Shown: in pieces, positions 1 to 8,480 of the stretch
Numbering within the stretch: the first letter of the stretch is position 1
Layout: the number at the start of each line of letters is the position of its first letter
NCBI GenBank assembly: GCA_014377045.1
Contig: JACMQI010000010.1
Location: forward strand, 1 to 46,343
Reading direction: 5' to 3'
Source of the DNA: a candidate division SR1 bacterium
Lineage (GTDB): Bacteria; Patescibacteriota; JACMRA01
Length of the DNA: 46,343 nucleotides
The notes under the pieces: generated by a model
What the model was told of the DNA's origin: nothing
The model's database searches: none
The model's input: only the letters and a program-made list of their open reading frames with translations
Program-made: the position numbers and the translations under genes

Positions 1-172
1 CAGATTAAGTTAAGTTCTGGTAATATATTCTTTCCTAGCAGATTGAATACAACACAGAACTCAATTGTTTGTACACAATAAATGTATAAGGTGTGGATTA
101 ACTAGACAGGTTACCAGTAATTAATTTAATAAAAGTACCTTAAAATGTATGAAATTCGATATTCGATAACAT

Positions 173-1204
173 TTAATTGAGGTTATTAGTATTTATAATA
201 TCAGCTTCTAGAATTTTATTAATTGACAAAGAAATCTTCAGATAATTAGATAGAAGACAATAACTTTGATTGTCAAATATATCATTCTTATAAATTGACA
301 TTTGATCTTCTGAAACATTTTGTACCATTTTTAGAGGGTAAAAAGAATACCATCCACTTTCAAAATCTCTACTATCTTGCTCATATTTAGTATTTTCAAG
401 CACTTTTTTGGTATAAACGTGATCACTGACTAGCGTAAATCCGAGAGCTTGCATGTGAAGACGGACTTGGTGCATCCTACCTGTCTTTATTTCTATTTCT
501 ACTAGAGACTGATTTGTTTGATGTGAGATGGCTATAGGCCTGATAATAGAAAAGGCAAATCGTGATTGGCTATCGTACGCCTTAGCTAAATCCTTGTCCC
601 AAAAAAGTTTTTGTCGTTTTACATCTATTTTATCACGAGTTTGATAAGCTTTTACAATATATTGTTTTTCTACAAGCCCTTCAGCAATACATAAATATTT
701 TTTAACAACTTTCCGTTCTTTAAACTGATTTTGAAGAAATATTAAAGTTTCCAAGTTTTTTGCAACGATCATCAATCCTTGTGTATTCTTATCTAATCTA
801 TGAACTAAACCTCGACTAGGATACTTAGTAGAATCAAATTTTTGCTGCTCAGGATATTTTTTTAATAGCCACTCTACGAGATTATCGTTTGTATGTCCTG
901 CTCCTGGCTGAACTACAACACCGAAAGGCTTAAATAAGAGCAAAAAATTTTCATTTTCCTCTAGAATTCTTACCTTATTAAAATCCCCATGCTCTCTTTT
1001 AGGCCAATTATTAATATGAATACTTTGACCTGGCTGTACCCAAAACATCCGATTAAATACTTCTAATTCATCAACGAAAACACCATAATTTTCTATGTTT
1101 CTTTGTATTTCTGGATGTGTGTAGTCAAGATTTTTTTGTGATTTTAAAAACAGTGTTACTGCTTTATGGAGACGAATTCTATTTACTATCATATATTTTT
1201 TCAT
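173..1204 (-). CDS. RluA-family 23S/tRNA pseudouridine synthase
   Basis: This 343-aa protein probably isomerises a specific uridine in rRNA or tRNA. The RluA-family catalytic block GLVHRLDKNTQGLMIVAK lies near residues 133-150, with the catalytic Asp in HRLD. A second family motif, TGRMHQVRLHMQALG, lies near 240-255. The N-terminal ~90 residues resemble an S4-like RNA-binding region. It is last in a four-gene minus-strand run. Its ATG overlaps the end of the ligase fragment by 26 nt, which suggests translational coupling. The last ~80 residues are poorly conserved. RluA, RluC and RluD specificity cannot be separated from sequence alone. Confidence 0.9.
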   Translation of the reverse strand: MKKYMIVNRIRLHKAVTLFLKSQKNLDYTHPEIQRNIENYGVFVDELEVFNRMFWVQPGQSIHINNWPKREHGDFNKVRILEENENFLLLFKPFGVVVQPGAGHTNDNLVEWLLKKYPEQQKFDSTKYPSRGLVHRLDKNTQGLMIVAKNLETLIFLQNQFKERKVVKKYLCIAEGLVEKQYIVKAYQTRDKIDVKRQKLFWDKDLAKAYDSQSRFAFSIIRPIAISHQTNQSLVEIEIKTGRMHQVRLHMQALGFTLVSDHVYTKKVLENTKYEQDSRDFESGWYSFYPLKMVQNVSEDQMSIYKNDIFDNQSYCLLSNYLKISLSINKILEADIINTNNLN

Positions 1205-2210
1205 TTAATTTTTCACATATAAGCTTAGCTACTTCAGGGCCGATACCATCAACCCCAAGTGCTGCTAAAAATCGGTAATCAATCATATTTTTTGACTTCT
1301 CGACTGATTTAGAAAGGTTTTCTACGGATTTTACACCAAAACCCTCTATAGTTTTTATATCTTGCCATGGTAGATTATAGAGATCATAGACATCATGAGT
1401 ATTAAATTTTTTGATAAATTTTTCTATGATTTTATCCGATAGCCCAGGAATATTTACCATATTTCTTTGACAATAATAACTAAGTCTACCTGCAATTTGG
1501 TCATGACAAGATTCTATATTTGGGCAATATATATCAACTTCTGTTTCAGAAAATACTAAATTTACACCGCAAGAAGGGCAGGAAGTGGGTACTTTGACTT
1601 TTCCATCTTGATCAAAGTGATTATTCTCGACATTGTTAGAAAACTGCCTAAGATTGCATAATACTTGAATGACCTCTGGGATAATATCCCCTGCTTTCCG
1701 TATTATCAGGGTATCTTTATAATAAAGATCCTTTTCTATGACTTCTTTATAGTTGTGCAGTGTTGCTCGCTTTACTATAGTTCCAGCTAATTCTGTCTCA
1801 TCCAAATAAGCCACAGGCGTAAGCTTACCAGTTCTACCTACCTGCCAGACTACATCTAACAATTGAGTCGTTACTTCTTCTGCAGCAAATTTCATAGCAC
1901 ACCAGCTACGTGGAGTTTTTCCTACAACCCCTAATTTACTCGATATAGAGTTTTCATATAGCTTTACTACCAAACCATCAATAGGATAAGATAGATTTTT
2001 TCTAATTTCATCCAGATTATTAAAAGATTCAATAATTTTATCAATAGTATCTATTTTTTTATTAAAAGGGTTAGTTGGAAATCCTAATTTAGATAAAAAA
2101 TCTAATTCACTTTCATGCTCAATAAAATTACTAGGATAGAAGTTATTTGGATTTGTAAAATCACGATCTTCTTGCTGTAGCAGTTTTTGTTCTAAATTCA
2201 ACTTGCTCAT
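1179..2210 (-). pseudogene. ligA: Truncated NAD-dependent DNA ligase (ligA fragment)
   Basis: This 343-aa frame matches only the middle of LigA. Ligase motif IV (PIDGLVVK), the motif V region (KFAAEEVTT), the OB-fold (WQVGRTGKLTPVAYL), a four-Cys zinc finger (CPSC...CPNIESC) and the first helix-hairpin-helix are present. Domain Ia and the first part of the adenylation domain, including the KxDG lysine that is adenylated, are absent. So are the later HhH motifs and the BRCT domain. Complete LigA has about 670 residues. The fragment follows the upstream membrane-protein gene by seven codons in the same frame. The adenylation lysine is missing, so it cannot self-adenylate. It is either a decaying relic or a non-catalytic DNA-binding remnant. 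Confidence 0.85.
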
Positions 2211-2231
2211 GTAAGCAGTACAGCTTATATT

Positions 2232-3452
2232 TTACTGACTGTCAACATTATTAATTTTATAAATATTTTTATTTTCTTGACCTGTAAAGTATAAGTTTTT
2301 ATCGTTTATTGAATATATAGATGATGCTGAAAATATACTATCTTTAAGTATATATGAAATTTTATTATTTTTCCACTCAATTTTTACAATTGCATCTGGT
2401 TCCTGAGTAAGATTGTATTGCTTAGCATTTTTTTTAATTAAACAATACAAAATATTAGCATTTTCATCATTAAAATTACATCTATTTGCAAATAAACCAC
2501 CCTTCACGCCTTCGCCTGTTAAGCGTTTAGAAATTTCAATATTGAAGATATCTAATTTTGAGCTACTAAAATCCATAATATTCGTTCTATATTGAGTCAG
2601 CAGATCTGCATTTGATGGTAAATCTGTATAAACAATTTGACTTTTTCCATATTGGAAAGATTCTATATTTTGTAATTCTTTTTGAATCGTTAGCTTGTTT
2701 TGTTCGACTAAAAATATATCAATCTTACCTTCTTTAATAGATTTTTCGAACCCAAACATGTAAACACTTTTACCTAATTGGCGTAGTTCTAGGGATTCGT
2801 ATTTTTTATCCTTGGGTATAATAACATCGGTTACAATAGTTTTGTCAGATAGATCTATCTTGTTAGCCTTAGAAATATGAATAACTTTGTCATTTAAATC
2901 AATAAAATAATACACAGCAGATTTTTCATTTAATGAATCCGCTAAGACCGGAGTTACCTGAATTATTCTATCTGGAAACCCTTTTATGATTTGTTCATTT
3001 GTAAAAATACTCGATCCTCCAGTTTCATTTATAACAATACCGTCTTTACCTGCTAAAAAATTTGATGCTGAGTAAGGAATTGGTGTAACAACTGGCTTAT
3101 CATTGTTAGTAAAATAATATTTGTCATTGATAAAAGCAATATTTTGATTTGTTATAAAAACTTGATTTGGGTATGCAATCAGCTCATTACCTACTTTTTT
3201 AAAATATGAAGTATTATCAAAGTCGTTAGCTGTAACAACAACATTTTCTTTTTTTTCGTTTTTAAATTTTACTGGATTTGTATCTTGTATTTGAACTTTT
3301 TTTTGGTCATAAGTTGTTTTAGAAAAATTTAACCAAATGAAACCTGATATTAATATTGATATTAATAAAAAACTTGCAATTACAACAAATACTTTTCTTC
3401 TAAATATAGGATCGTTTCTAAAAGATTGAATTAGATTAGTTATTAAGTTCAT
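2232..3452 (-). CDS. Membrane-anchored extracytoplasmic protein, unknown function
   Basis: This 406-aa protein has a short basic cytoplasmic N-terminus and one transmembrane segment at about residues 20-43 (VFVVIASFLLISILISGFIW). A long beta-rich extracytoplasmic part with repeated Phe/Tyr/Asn-rich strands follows, reminiscent of a beta-propeller but without a family motif I recognise. It begins 4 nt after the end of the upstream VirB2-like-topology protein and precedes the ligA fragment by 21 nt, so the three are probably co-transcribed. A role in the cell envelope or a secretion/pilus apparatus is inferred from context only. Confidence 0.75.
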   Translation of the reverse strand: MNLITNLIQSFRNDPIFRRKVFVVIASFLLISILISGFIWLNFSKTTYDQKKVQIQDTNPVKFKNEKKENVVVTANDFDNTSYFKKVGNELIAYPNQVFITNQNIAFINDKYYFTNNDKPVVTPIPYSASNFLAGKDGIVINETGGSSIFTNEQIIKGFPDRIIQVTPVLADSLNEKSAVYYFIDLNDKVIHISKANKIDLSDKTIVTDVIIPKDKKYESLELRQLGKSVYMFGFEKSIKEGKIDIFLVEQNKLTIQKELQNIESFQYGKSQIVYTDLPSNADLLTQYRTNIMDFSSSKLDIFNIEISKRLTGEGVKGGLFANRCNFNDENANILYCLIKKNAKQYNLTQEPDAIVKIEWKNNKISYILKDSIFSASSIYSINDKNLYFTGQENKNIYKINNVDSQ

Positions 3453-3456
3453 ATAG

Positions 3457-4845
3457 TTAATCTAAAATTGTTATTTGTCTGTTAAAGCTAAATCCAGATG
3501 GAAAATCAAGTCCTGCAATGGCACCAGGGGTTGGATATCTAAGTTCATAGCTACTACATCCAAAAATAAAACAACCACGATTAAATGTACCGAATTCAGT
3601 TAGCTTAGCCCTATCCATATCTAAATTATTTTTACCACATTCTTTCGTAGATATTTGTTTGTCAGGATAACCGTCGGCACTTACAGTAAAATAGTTAGTA
3701 AAACAAGTTATCTTTCCAGCGGGTTCGTCAAAAGTACCATAATTATAACCATCTGAAACATCAGGTTGTCTATTAACCCAGCGGATCTTTATGGGAACTG
3801 TATTTTTAAATGGTCCTTCGTAGCTACTAATTTTTCTAGCAGCTGCAGTTTTTATAAAACTAACGTCATCAGCGTATTTATTAAAGACTCCTTGAAATTC
3901 GTCTGATTTAACATTTTCACAATCATTAGAGCTGGCACCTGAGAAAGTAAATACTGGATAATCACAATTTTTTGCTACTTGTAATACTTTGATAATAGTA
4001 CTTGATTCGGTTCTATTTCCTGCTACAAAGGCTTGAAAAGAAGAGTCCAATAAAAGCGAGCTAATCCCAGCTACTGTTGTGGCTGGTTGATTTTGGGCAG
4101 TTGTAAAATCACCAGCATCATTAAAGCTTATTTCTGGTCCAATAGTATATCCAGAACCAGGATTTGTAATTTTTACTCCTGTAACTATACCGTCGCGCAC
4201 AGTAGCCACAGCTTTTGCTCCAGTTCCACCACCTCCTGTAATATTTACTGCTGGTGGTACCAGATATTTAGTTCCACCCGTAGCAAGGGTAATTGAAGTT
4301 AGCCTGCCGCCCGAAACTGTAGAACTTGCAAATGCTAAAGCATTTGGATCTTCGATGTAGCCAGTACCAGTACTGCCACTTACAATTTTAGTTGCTTGTG
4401 TCTTGTTAACTTCACTAGTAGATTTGTTGGCTTTTATAGCCGGTGTTCCTCCGGTAAAAGAATTGAAATTAAGAAAGTCAAGCTTCAGAAGATCTTGATT
4501 TAAAGCACCTAATATAATAGCCGGCGCCCCAAGTAATATTAAGCCAATAATTGTATCACGTATGAGACCCACCTGCTGTGCGTCTGCATTTTGACCTAAT
4601 GGATTAAATTTATTTATACCTATATATGCTATTCGAAAGGCCATTGAAAAAATACCTATTACAAACAAAAAGGTCATTATTTGCTGTATACATGGTGTTA
4701 TAGAATTACTTTTACTAGAAGTGGTAAAATTACACTGGGTAAATCCAATTACATTATTATCTTCAGCAAAAGTTGGTATTGCAGTAAAAATGGAAGAAAA
4801 TGCAATACAAGCAATTACAAAGGAAATAAAAATATTTTTAAACAT
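3457..4845 (-). CDS. Exported membrane protein with VirB2/TrbC-like N-terminus and Gly-rich repeat
   Basis: This 462-aa protein begins with a signal peptide (hydrophobic residues 5-24, likely cleavage after PTFA). Two hydrophobic helices follow at about 53-77 and 95-117, a topology like VirB2/TrbC pilins. Residues ~175-245 form a beta repeat of the GGxLTSxTLxxGGxxY / GxVTGVKITNPGSGY type, common in phage tail and surface proteins. The C-terminal ~190 residues contain six or more cysteines and no recognised domain. It heads the four-gene minus-strand operon. A related Gly-rich repeat is seen in the decayed adhesin at 39 kb. The pilin assignment is tentative. Confidence 0.7.
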   Translation of the reverse strand: MFKNIFISFVIACIAFSSIFTAIPTFAEDNNVIGFTQCNFTTSSKSNSITPCIQQIMTFLFVIGIFSMAFRIAYIGINKFNPLGQNADAQQVGLIRDTIIGLILLGAPAIILGALNQDLLKLDFLNFNSFTGGTPAIKANKSTSEVNKTQATKIVSGSTGTGYIEDPNALAFASSTVSGGRLTSITLATGGTKYLVPPAVNITGGGGTGAKAVATVRDGIVTGVKITNPGSGYTIGPEISFNDAGDFTTAQNQPATTVAGISSLLLDSSFQAFVAGNRTESSTIIKVLQVAKNCDYPVFTFSGASSNDCENVKSDEFQGVFNKYADDVSFIKTAAARKISSYEGPFKNTVPIKIRWVNRQPDVSDGYNYGTFDEPAGKITCFTNYFTVSADGYPDKQISTKECGKNNLDMDRAKLTEFGTFNRGCFIFGCSSYELRYPTPGAIAGLDFPSGFSFNRQITILD

Positions 4846-4960
4846 ACTGTGAGATTTGATTTAAGATAATAATTACGTGTTATAAATAGGTTTTATTTTG
4901 TACATTATTTACATGATACTTGTTAAAATTAAAATTGTAAAGAAGTGAAATGGCCCTATA

Positions 4961-4989
4961 TTGACCAAAGAAAAATAATAAATTATAAT
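4961..4989 (+). promoter_or_regulatory. Sigma70-type promoter of adenylate kinase-like gene
   Basis: A TTGACC -35 box (4961-4966) is followed after exactly 17 nt by a perfect TATAAT (4984-4989). The ATG lies 10 nt further on, so the 5' leader should be only about 3-4 nt. No Shine-Dalgarno sequence is present. Confidence 0.75.
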
Positions 4990-4999
4990 CTCAACTATT

Positions 5000-5719
5000 A
5001 TGATAAATAATATACTACCATCCGTAATTATTTTATATGGACCACCACTAGCAGGAAAAGGAACACAAGCTGACTTTTTAGAAAAACATTTGAAAGATTA
5101 TGTACATTTAGATTTTGGAACAGAACTCAGAAACTATGTAAAAGATGGGTTAAATCAAACTGAAAACAAAGACATGTTTGATAGAGCAATGCGACTAGAC
5201 CAAAAAATGAATGCTGGAGAAGGTGTAGATACCGTAGATCTAAGATTTGTTGTAGAAGAGAAGGTTGTAAATACACTTAAAAGTGATAAGAAGCTTCTTG
5301 TGGAAGGTCCTGGTAGAAAAGTAGAGGAAGCAAAATGGCTTGCTAACTTTTTTGAAAGTCAAAAGATCGATGTAATTATTTTTCACTTACATTTAAATCT
5401 TGATGAGGCTATAAAACGGTCTAAAACTCGCTGGTATATCCCAAATAAAGTTTTACCGTTTTTAAATTACGAAGATGCATTAAAAGAAAGTCCTGATGGA
5501 GAAAAACCGTATCAGCGATATGAAGATCTAGACCCTGCGATTAACACTCGTAGATATTCTGATATATATCTTAATGTTTTTGCAAAAGTGCTAGAAATTT
5601 ACCTATTAAGCTCTTCAAGTAAAGTATTTATTGTTGATGCTAGTGAAAACATACACGATGTATCAACAATTATTGCAGCCTATCTAAAAAAGTATTATGG
5701 TTTCAAACTTATCTATTAG
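5000..5719 (+). CDS. Adenylate kinase-like nucleoside monophosphate kinase
   Basis: This 239-aa P-loop kinase probably transfers phosphate from ATP to a nucleoside monophosphate. The Walker A loop GPPLAGKGTQ (residues 14-23) differs from the adenylate kinase consensus GPPGAGKGTQ by one Leu. The NMP-binding segment (HLDFGTELRNYV) and a lid-side arginine segment (RSKTRWYIPNK) follow. It is longer than the usual 215 residues, with an unusual insert around 155-185 and no Cys4 zinc lid. It is monocistronic with its own promoter. Adk is the best guess, but a divergent paralogue of broader specificity is possible. Confidence 0.8.
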   Translation: MINNILPSVIILYGPPLAGKGTQADFLEKHLKDYVHLDFGTELRNYVKDGLNQTENKDMFDRAMRLDQKMNAGEGVDTVDLRFVVEEKVVNTLKSDKKLLVEGPGRKVEEAKWLANFFESQKIDVIIFHLHLNLDEAIKRSKTRWYIPNKVLPFLNYEDALKESPDGEKPYQRYEDLDPAINTRRYSDIYLNVFAKVLEIYLLSSSSKVFIVDASENIHDVSTIIAAYLKKYYGFKLIY

Positions 5720-6330
5720 ATAGTCAAAGTCTTTGCATACCTCTGACTAATAATTTCCCAATTCATAAGTTCAAAATAGTCTTTGATATAGTCAGGTCGT
5801 CTACTTTGATAATCTAGATAGTACGCATGTTCCCAGACATCCATAGTTAATATTGGACTTCTACCATGCATTAGAGGTGAATCGGCATTTGCAGTTTTTT
5901 CGATAGACAGTTTTCCTTCGCCATCTACTACAAGCCAGACCCAGCCAGACCCAAACTGCCCTACACCAGCTGCAGTCCAAAGTTTTTGAAAATTCTCGTA
6001 GCTTCCAAAACTATCAATAGCATCACCAAGCTCTTTGCTAAGTTTAAATTCTTGCTTACCACCTTGCAAACTTTCAAAATAAAGATTGTGATTATAGACT
6101 TGTCCTGCGTTATTAGTAACAGCCTGTCTGATGTCTTCAGGAAGTTTATCTAGATTTTGCACTAGCTCTTCTATGTCATAATTGAGAAAAAACTCATGAG
6201 GAGCTAGAATCTCGTTTAGTTTATTCACATATCCAGCCAGATGTTTGTTATGATGAAATTCGAGAGTTTCTTTACTAATATATGGAATAAGTGCGGTATA
6301 GGAATATGGTAAATCGATCAATGTAAACAT
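5716..6330 (-). CDS. sodB: Superoxide dismutase, Fe-type
   Basis: This 204-aa enzyme dismutates superoxide to hydrogen peroxide and oxygen. Metal ligands are visible as the His in EFHHNKHLAGYV, the His in NNAGQVYNHNLYF, and Asp/His in DVWEHAYYLDYQ. The Gln of NNAGQVYNH together with Ala in TANADSPL matches the iron-type arrangement, whereas Mn-types have Gly and Gln at these positions. Metal preference is inferred from those two residues only. The stop overlaps the convergent adenylate kinase-like gene by 4 nt. There is no signal peptide, so it is cytoplasmic. Confidence 0.93.
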   Translation of the reverse strand: MFTLIDLPYSYTALIPYISKETLEFHHNKHLAGYVNKLNEILAPHEFFLNYDIEELVQNLDKLPEDIRQAVTNNAGQVYNHNLYFESLQGGKQEFKLSKELGDAIDSFGSYENFQKLWTAAGVGQFGSGWVWLVVDGEGKLSIEKTANADSPLMHGRSPILTMDVWEHAYYLDYQSRRPDYIKDYFELMNWEIISQRYAKTLTI

Positions 6331-6339
6331 AATGTAGTA

Positions 6340-6368
6340 ATAATAAAAGAAACCCCTGACACTGTCAA
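6340..6368 (-). promoter_or_regulatory. sodB promoter, near-leaderless
   Basis: On the minus strand TTGACA (6368-6363) is separated by 17 nt from TATTAT (6345-6340). The sodB ATG starts 9 nt downstream, predicting a leader of about 2-4 nt and no ribosome-binding site. Confidence 0.75.
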
Positions 6369-6408
6369 GGTATAATAGATTTAGATGTATTTTATGACTA
6401 AGTTTTTC

Positions 6409-6966
6409 TCATTTAGGAAATAATTTCAATTCTTCGAGACATTTACCGCGTGGACTGATTACATTTCGCTCTTCGTCTGTCATCTGACTTAAGGTATTAG
6501 GTGGTCCATTAAATAAAAATACTGTATAGATTCCTTTACCAACTCCGGTACGAGGAAAGACTATAGCGCCGTCTATTTTATTTGAAAATGTTACAGTTCT
6601 AGTTCTGCCTGTCCAACCTGCTGAAATGGTGATGGTAGCTTTGTAATTATTATGTGATTGGCAAATATGGTTGTATTCATGAGCCCCGCTATCATCTAAA
6701 GATTTTTCAAACCACTTAACCATAGTTCCAGGAAAACCATTTTAGTAATCTAATCCACAACAAAAGTCATCTACAATAAAGCCATCTTCTTTAATAATTT
6801 TTGCCAGTTTACTTTCGAAATTGGAATCAGCTTCTCATTTAAAATAGCTAATGGGGATAAGCTTTGAATTTCAGGTAAGTCTAAGTTAATAGACTTGATC
6901 TCAGAAAAAACATGCTTTTGCTTCATTAAGTTTAATCTCATTTCCAATAACAAAAAAAAGTTTCAT
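6409..6966 (-). pseudogene. rdgB: Broken XTP/dITP pyrophosphatase (RdgB/HAM1)
   Basis: HAM1-family sequence is spread over three frames. The start is MKLFFVIGNEIKLNEAKA (ATG at 6966). After a 1-nt shift at a T run (~6911) comes FSEIKSINLDLPEIQSL. A second shift near 6790 gives EDGFIVDDFCCGLDY, then an in-frame TAA (~6749). The rest is NGFPGTMVKWF and TDEERNVISPRGKCLEEL, the family's C-terminal block. RdgB removes non-canonical purine triphosphates from the nucleotide pool. With two frameshifts and one stop no intact product is expected. The last 104 codons remain open but lack the nucleotide-binding N-terminus. Confidence 0.8.
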
Positions 6967-7056
6967 ACAAATAGATTGTGCAGTACTTGAAACAAGTTTG
7001 TATAAAAAAGCGTTTTTGTCAACAAAAAATACTTCCTGTTAGGAAGCAAATCTGAT

Positions 7057-7144
7057 TGGTGCGCACGAGAGGACTTGAACCTCCACGGGCATAAAGCCCA
7101 CTACCACCTCAAGGTAGCGCGTATACCAATTCCGCCACATGCGC
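7057..7144 (-). tRNA. tRNA-Leu (GAG)
   Basis: This is a class II tRNA with encoded CCA. The acceptor stem GCGCATG/CGTGCGC pairs, the anticodon stem CTACC/GGTAG encloses loop TTGAGGT (anticodon GAG), and a long variable arm and TTCAAGT T-loop follow. It is the last of three tandem tRNA-Leu genes on this strand. Confidence 0.95.
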
Positions 7145-7148
7145 ATTA

Positions 7149-7235
7149 TGGTGCCGCCGGAGAGACTTGAACTCTCACAATATTGCTATCGCGGCATTTT
7201 GAGTCCCGTGTGTCTACCAATTTCACCACAGCGGC
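7149..7235 (-). tRNA. tRNA-Leu (CAA)
   Basis: This is a class II tRNA with encoded CCA. The acceptor stem GCCGCTG/CGGCGGC pairs and the anticodon loop CTCAAAA gives anticodon CAA. The anticodon stem CGGGA/TGCCG contains a G30-G40 mismatch where TCCCG would be expected. It is the middle gene of three tandem tRNA-Leu genes. Confidence 0.92.
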
Positions 7236-7255
7236 AATAAAAAACTTAAATATTT

Positions 7256-7340
7256 TGGTGCCCAATCAGGGACTCGAACCCTGACACCCTAAGGCACTAG
7301 CTCCTAAGGCTAGCGTGTCTACCAATTCCACCAACTGGGC
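7256..7340 (-). tRNA. tRNA-Leu (TAG)
   Basis: This is a class II tRNA with encoded CCA. The anticodon stem CTAGC/GCTAG encloses loop CTTAGGA (anticodon TAG). The T-arm CAGGG TTCGAGT CCCTG is perfect. It is first in the three-gene tRNA-Leu cluster. Confidence 0.95.
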
Positions 7341-7349
7341 ATTATATCA

Positions 7350-7378
7350 AAGTTAATCACTAGCTGGCTTTTTGTCAA
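7350..7378 (-). promoter_or_regulatory. Promoter of the tRNA-Leu cluster
   Basis: Minus-strand TTGACA (7378-7373), 17-nt spacer, TAACTT (7355-7350). Transcription would start only a few nt before the first tRNA at 7340. The nearer TATAAT at 7346-7341 abuts the tRNA 5' end and cannot act as its -10 box. Confidence 0.5.
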
Positions 7379-7387
7379 GAATATAAT

Positions 7388-7900
7388 CTATTTTGATAAT
7401 ATAATTACTTGATCTATATTTAGCTGCGCCATGTTATCAAGATTATTAAGCTGAGTTAAATTTTCTACGCTCATTTTTGTTTCATTAGAAATAGAAGTTA
7501 AAGTATCACCGGCCTTTACCTTATACATTTCAATTTTAGTTTTCTCAGTTTCTAATTTTTGTATATTATTTAATTTAATTTCTTCAATTTTATTGGAATC
7601 GAATAGCTGTTGCCCTTTATTTGATTGAAAGTTAGTCAACATTCTCACCTCGTATGGAGAAGCGCTCACAGGAGTTATTGAAAAATCTGCCAATGACTGA
7701 AAACTAATAAGTATTGCTACAGTTAAAATAGATATTCCTATTACTTGAAATAAAAATGGATTTTCGTCTATTTTATCAAATATTTTAGAAAAATTAGATA
7801 TTACGCTCTTATTGTAAACAAATTTCTTGTTTTGAGCTTTTCTTGTTTTAAAACCACGTATCGCACTTTTAGACGATTTATGAATGCTGTATATTTTCAT
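7388..7900 (-). CDS. Membrane-anchored LysM-domain protein
   Basis: This 170-aa protein has a strongly basic cytoplasmic N-terminus (about residues 1-35), one transmembrane segment near 50-72 (FQVIGISILTVAILISFQSL), an extracytoplasmic linker, and a C-terminal LysM domain at about 125-169 (YKVKAGDTLTSISNETKMSVENLTQLN). LysM binds N-acetylglucosamine polymers, so it probably tethers the membrane to peptidoglycan. No catalytic domain is attached. A TTGACA box lies about 50 nt upstream. Confidence 0.88.
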   Translation of the reverse strand: MKIYSIHKSSKSAIRGFKTRKAQNKKFVYNKSVISNFSKIFDKIDENPFLFQVIGISILTVAILISFQSLADFSITPVSASPYEVRMLTNFQSNKGQQLFDSNKIEEIKLNNIQKLETEKTKIEMYKVKAGDTLTSISNETKMSVENLTQLNNLDNMAQLNIDQVIILSK

Positions 7901-7997
7901 GAAATATGGTTATACTATATTGAAATAGAAGAAAGTTTTAGATATTTTGTCAAGTATTTTTAGTTAAATGGAAAACTTGCCTCAATTGAAAAAGGTA

Positions 7998-8387
7998 TTA
8001 ATCGGCTGATAAATCAACAACTTTAGTACTTTCAATTACAGTTTCAGCTGATTTAACTTCTTTTACTTTTTTCACATTTTTCGGTTTTGTTTCTTCACTC
8101 TTTTCTTCACCTGTAGAAAGATCAGCTAAAGATTGACGAGTCTTTCGAGATTTTGTTTTAGCTTTTTTACTACCGCCGTCTATAATTTGTGAAGCACGGG
8201 CTTGGAATTTTTCGATCCTACCTGCAGTATCAATCAAAGTTTCTTGACCAGTATAAAAAGGGTGACAGTTTCCGCAAATTTCAACGGTAATTTTTTCAAC
8301 AGTCATACCTAATGTGAAAATGCTTCCACAGTTAGAACATGAAGCTGTTGCATCTGGATAGTATTGTAATTCAGTGCTCTTGGCCAT
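7998..8387 (-). CDS. rpmE: 50S ribosomal protein L31 (bL31) with Lys/Glu-rich tail
   Basis: The first ~75 residues are bL31, a large-subunit protein at the intersubunit bridge. The zinc-binding pairs CSNC (17-20) and CGNC (38-41) mark the Cys-containing (C+) form. The usual HPFYTG motif follows. At 129 aa it is well above the typical 65-90. The extra ~55 residues are a low-complexity Lys/Glu/Thr tail (TKSRKTRQSL, EEKSEETKPKNVKKVKEVK). It is transcribed alone from a TTGACA promoter at 8437-8432, just past the groEL terminator. The start MAKSTELQYYPDA fits the family. Confidence 0.92.
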   Translation of the reverse strand: MAKSTELQYYPDATASCSNCGSIFTLGMTVEKITVEICGNCHPFYTGQETLIDTAGRIEKFQARASQIIDGGSKKAKTKSRKTRQSLADLSTGEEKSEETKPKNVKKVKEVKSAETVIESTKVVDLSAD

Positions 8388-8437
8388 ATTATTTAATTAT
8401 AAGTTAATAATTATCATACAATTGCTATTTTTGTCAA

Positions 8438-8459
8438 GAAAAAAGCCCGCAAATGCGGG
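8438..8459 (-). terminator. Intrinsic terminator of groES-groEL
   Basis: On the minus strand CCCGC-ATTT-GCGGG is followed by CTTTTTTCTT, 22 nt after the groEL stop codon. It is the most GC-rich hairpin near any gene here and separates groEL from rpmE. Confidence 0.9.
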
Positions 8460-8480
8460 TAAAAAGTAGGAATATGGTTG

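Noticed and set aside
1-172. Possible gene at the left edge
   Set aside because: No convincing frame, RNA or hairpin is seen; only AT-rich sequence after the rluA-like stop.
7341-7346. TATAAT as the -10 box of the tRNA-Leu cluster
   Set aside because: It abuts the mature tRNA 5' end, so transcription would start inside the tRNA.
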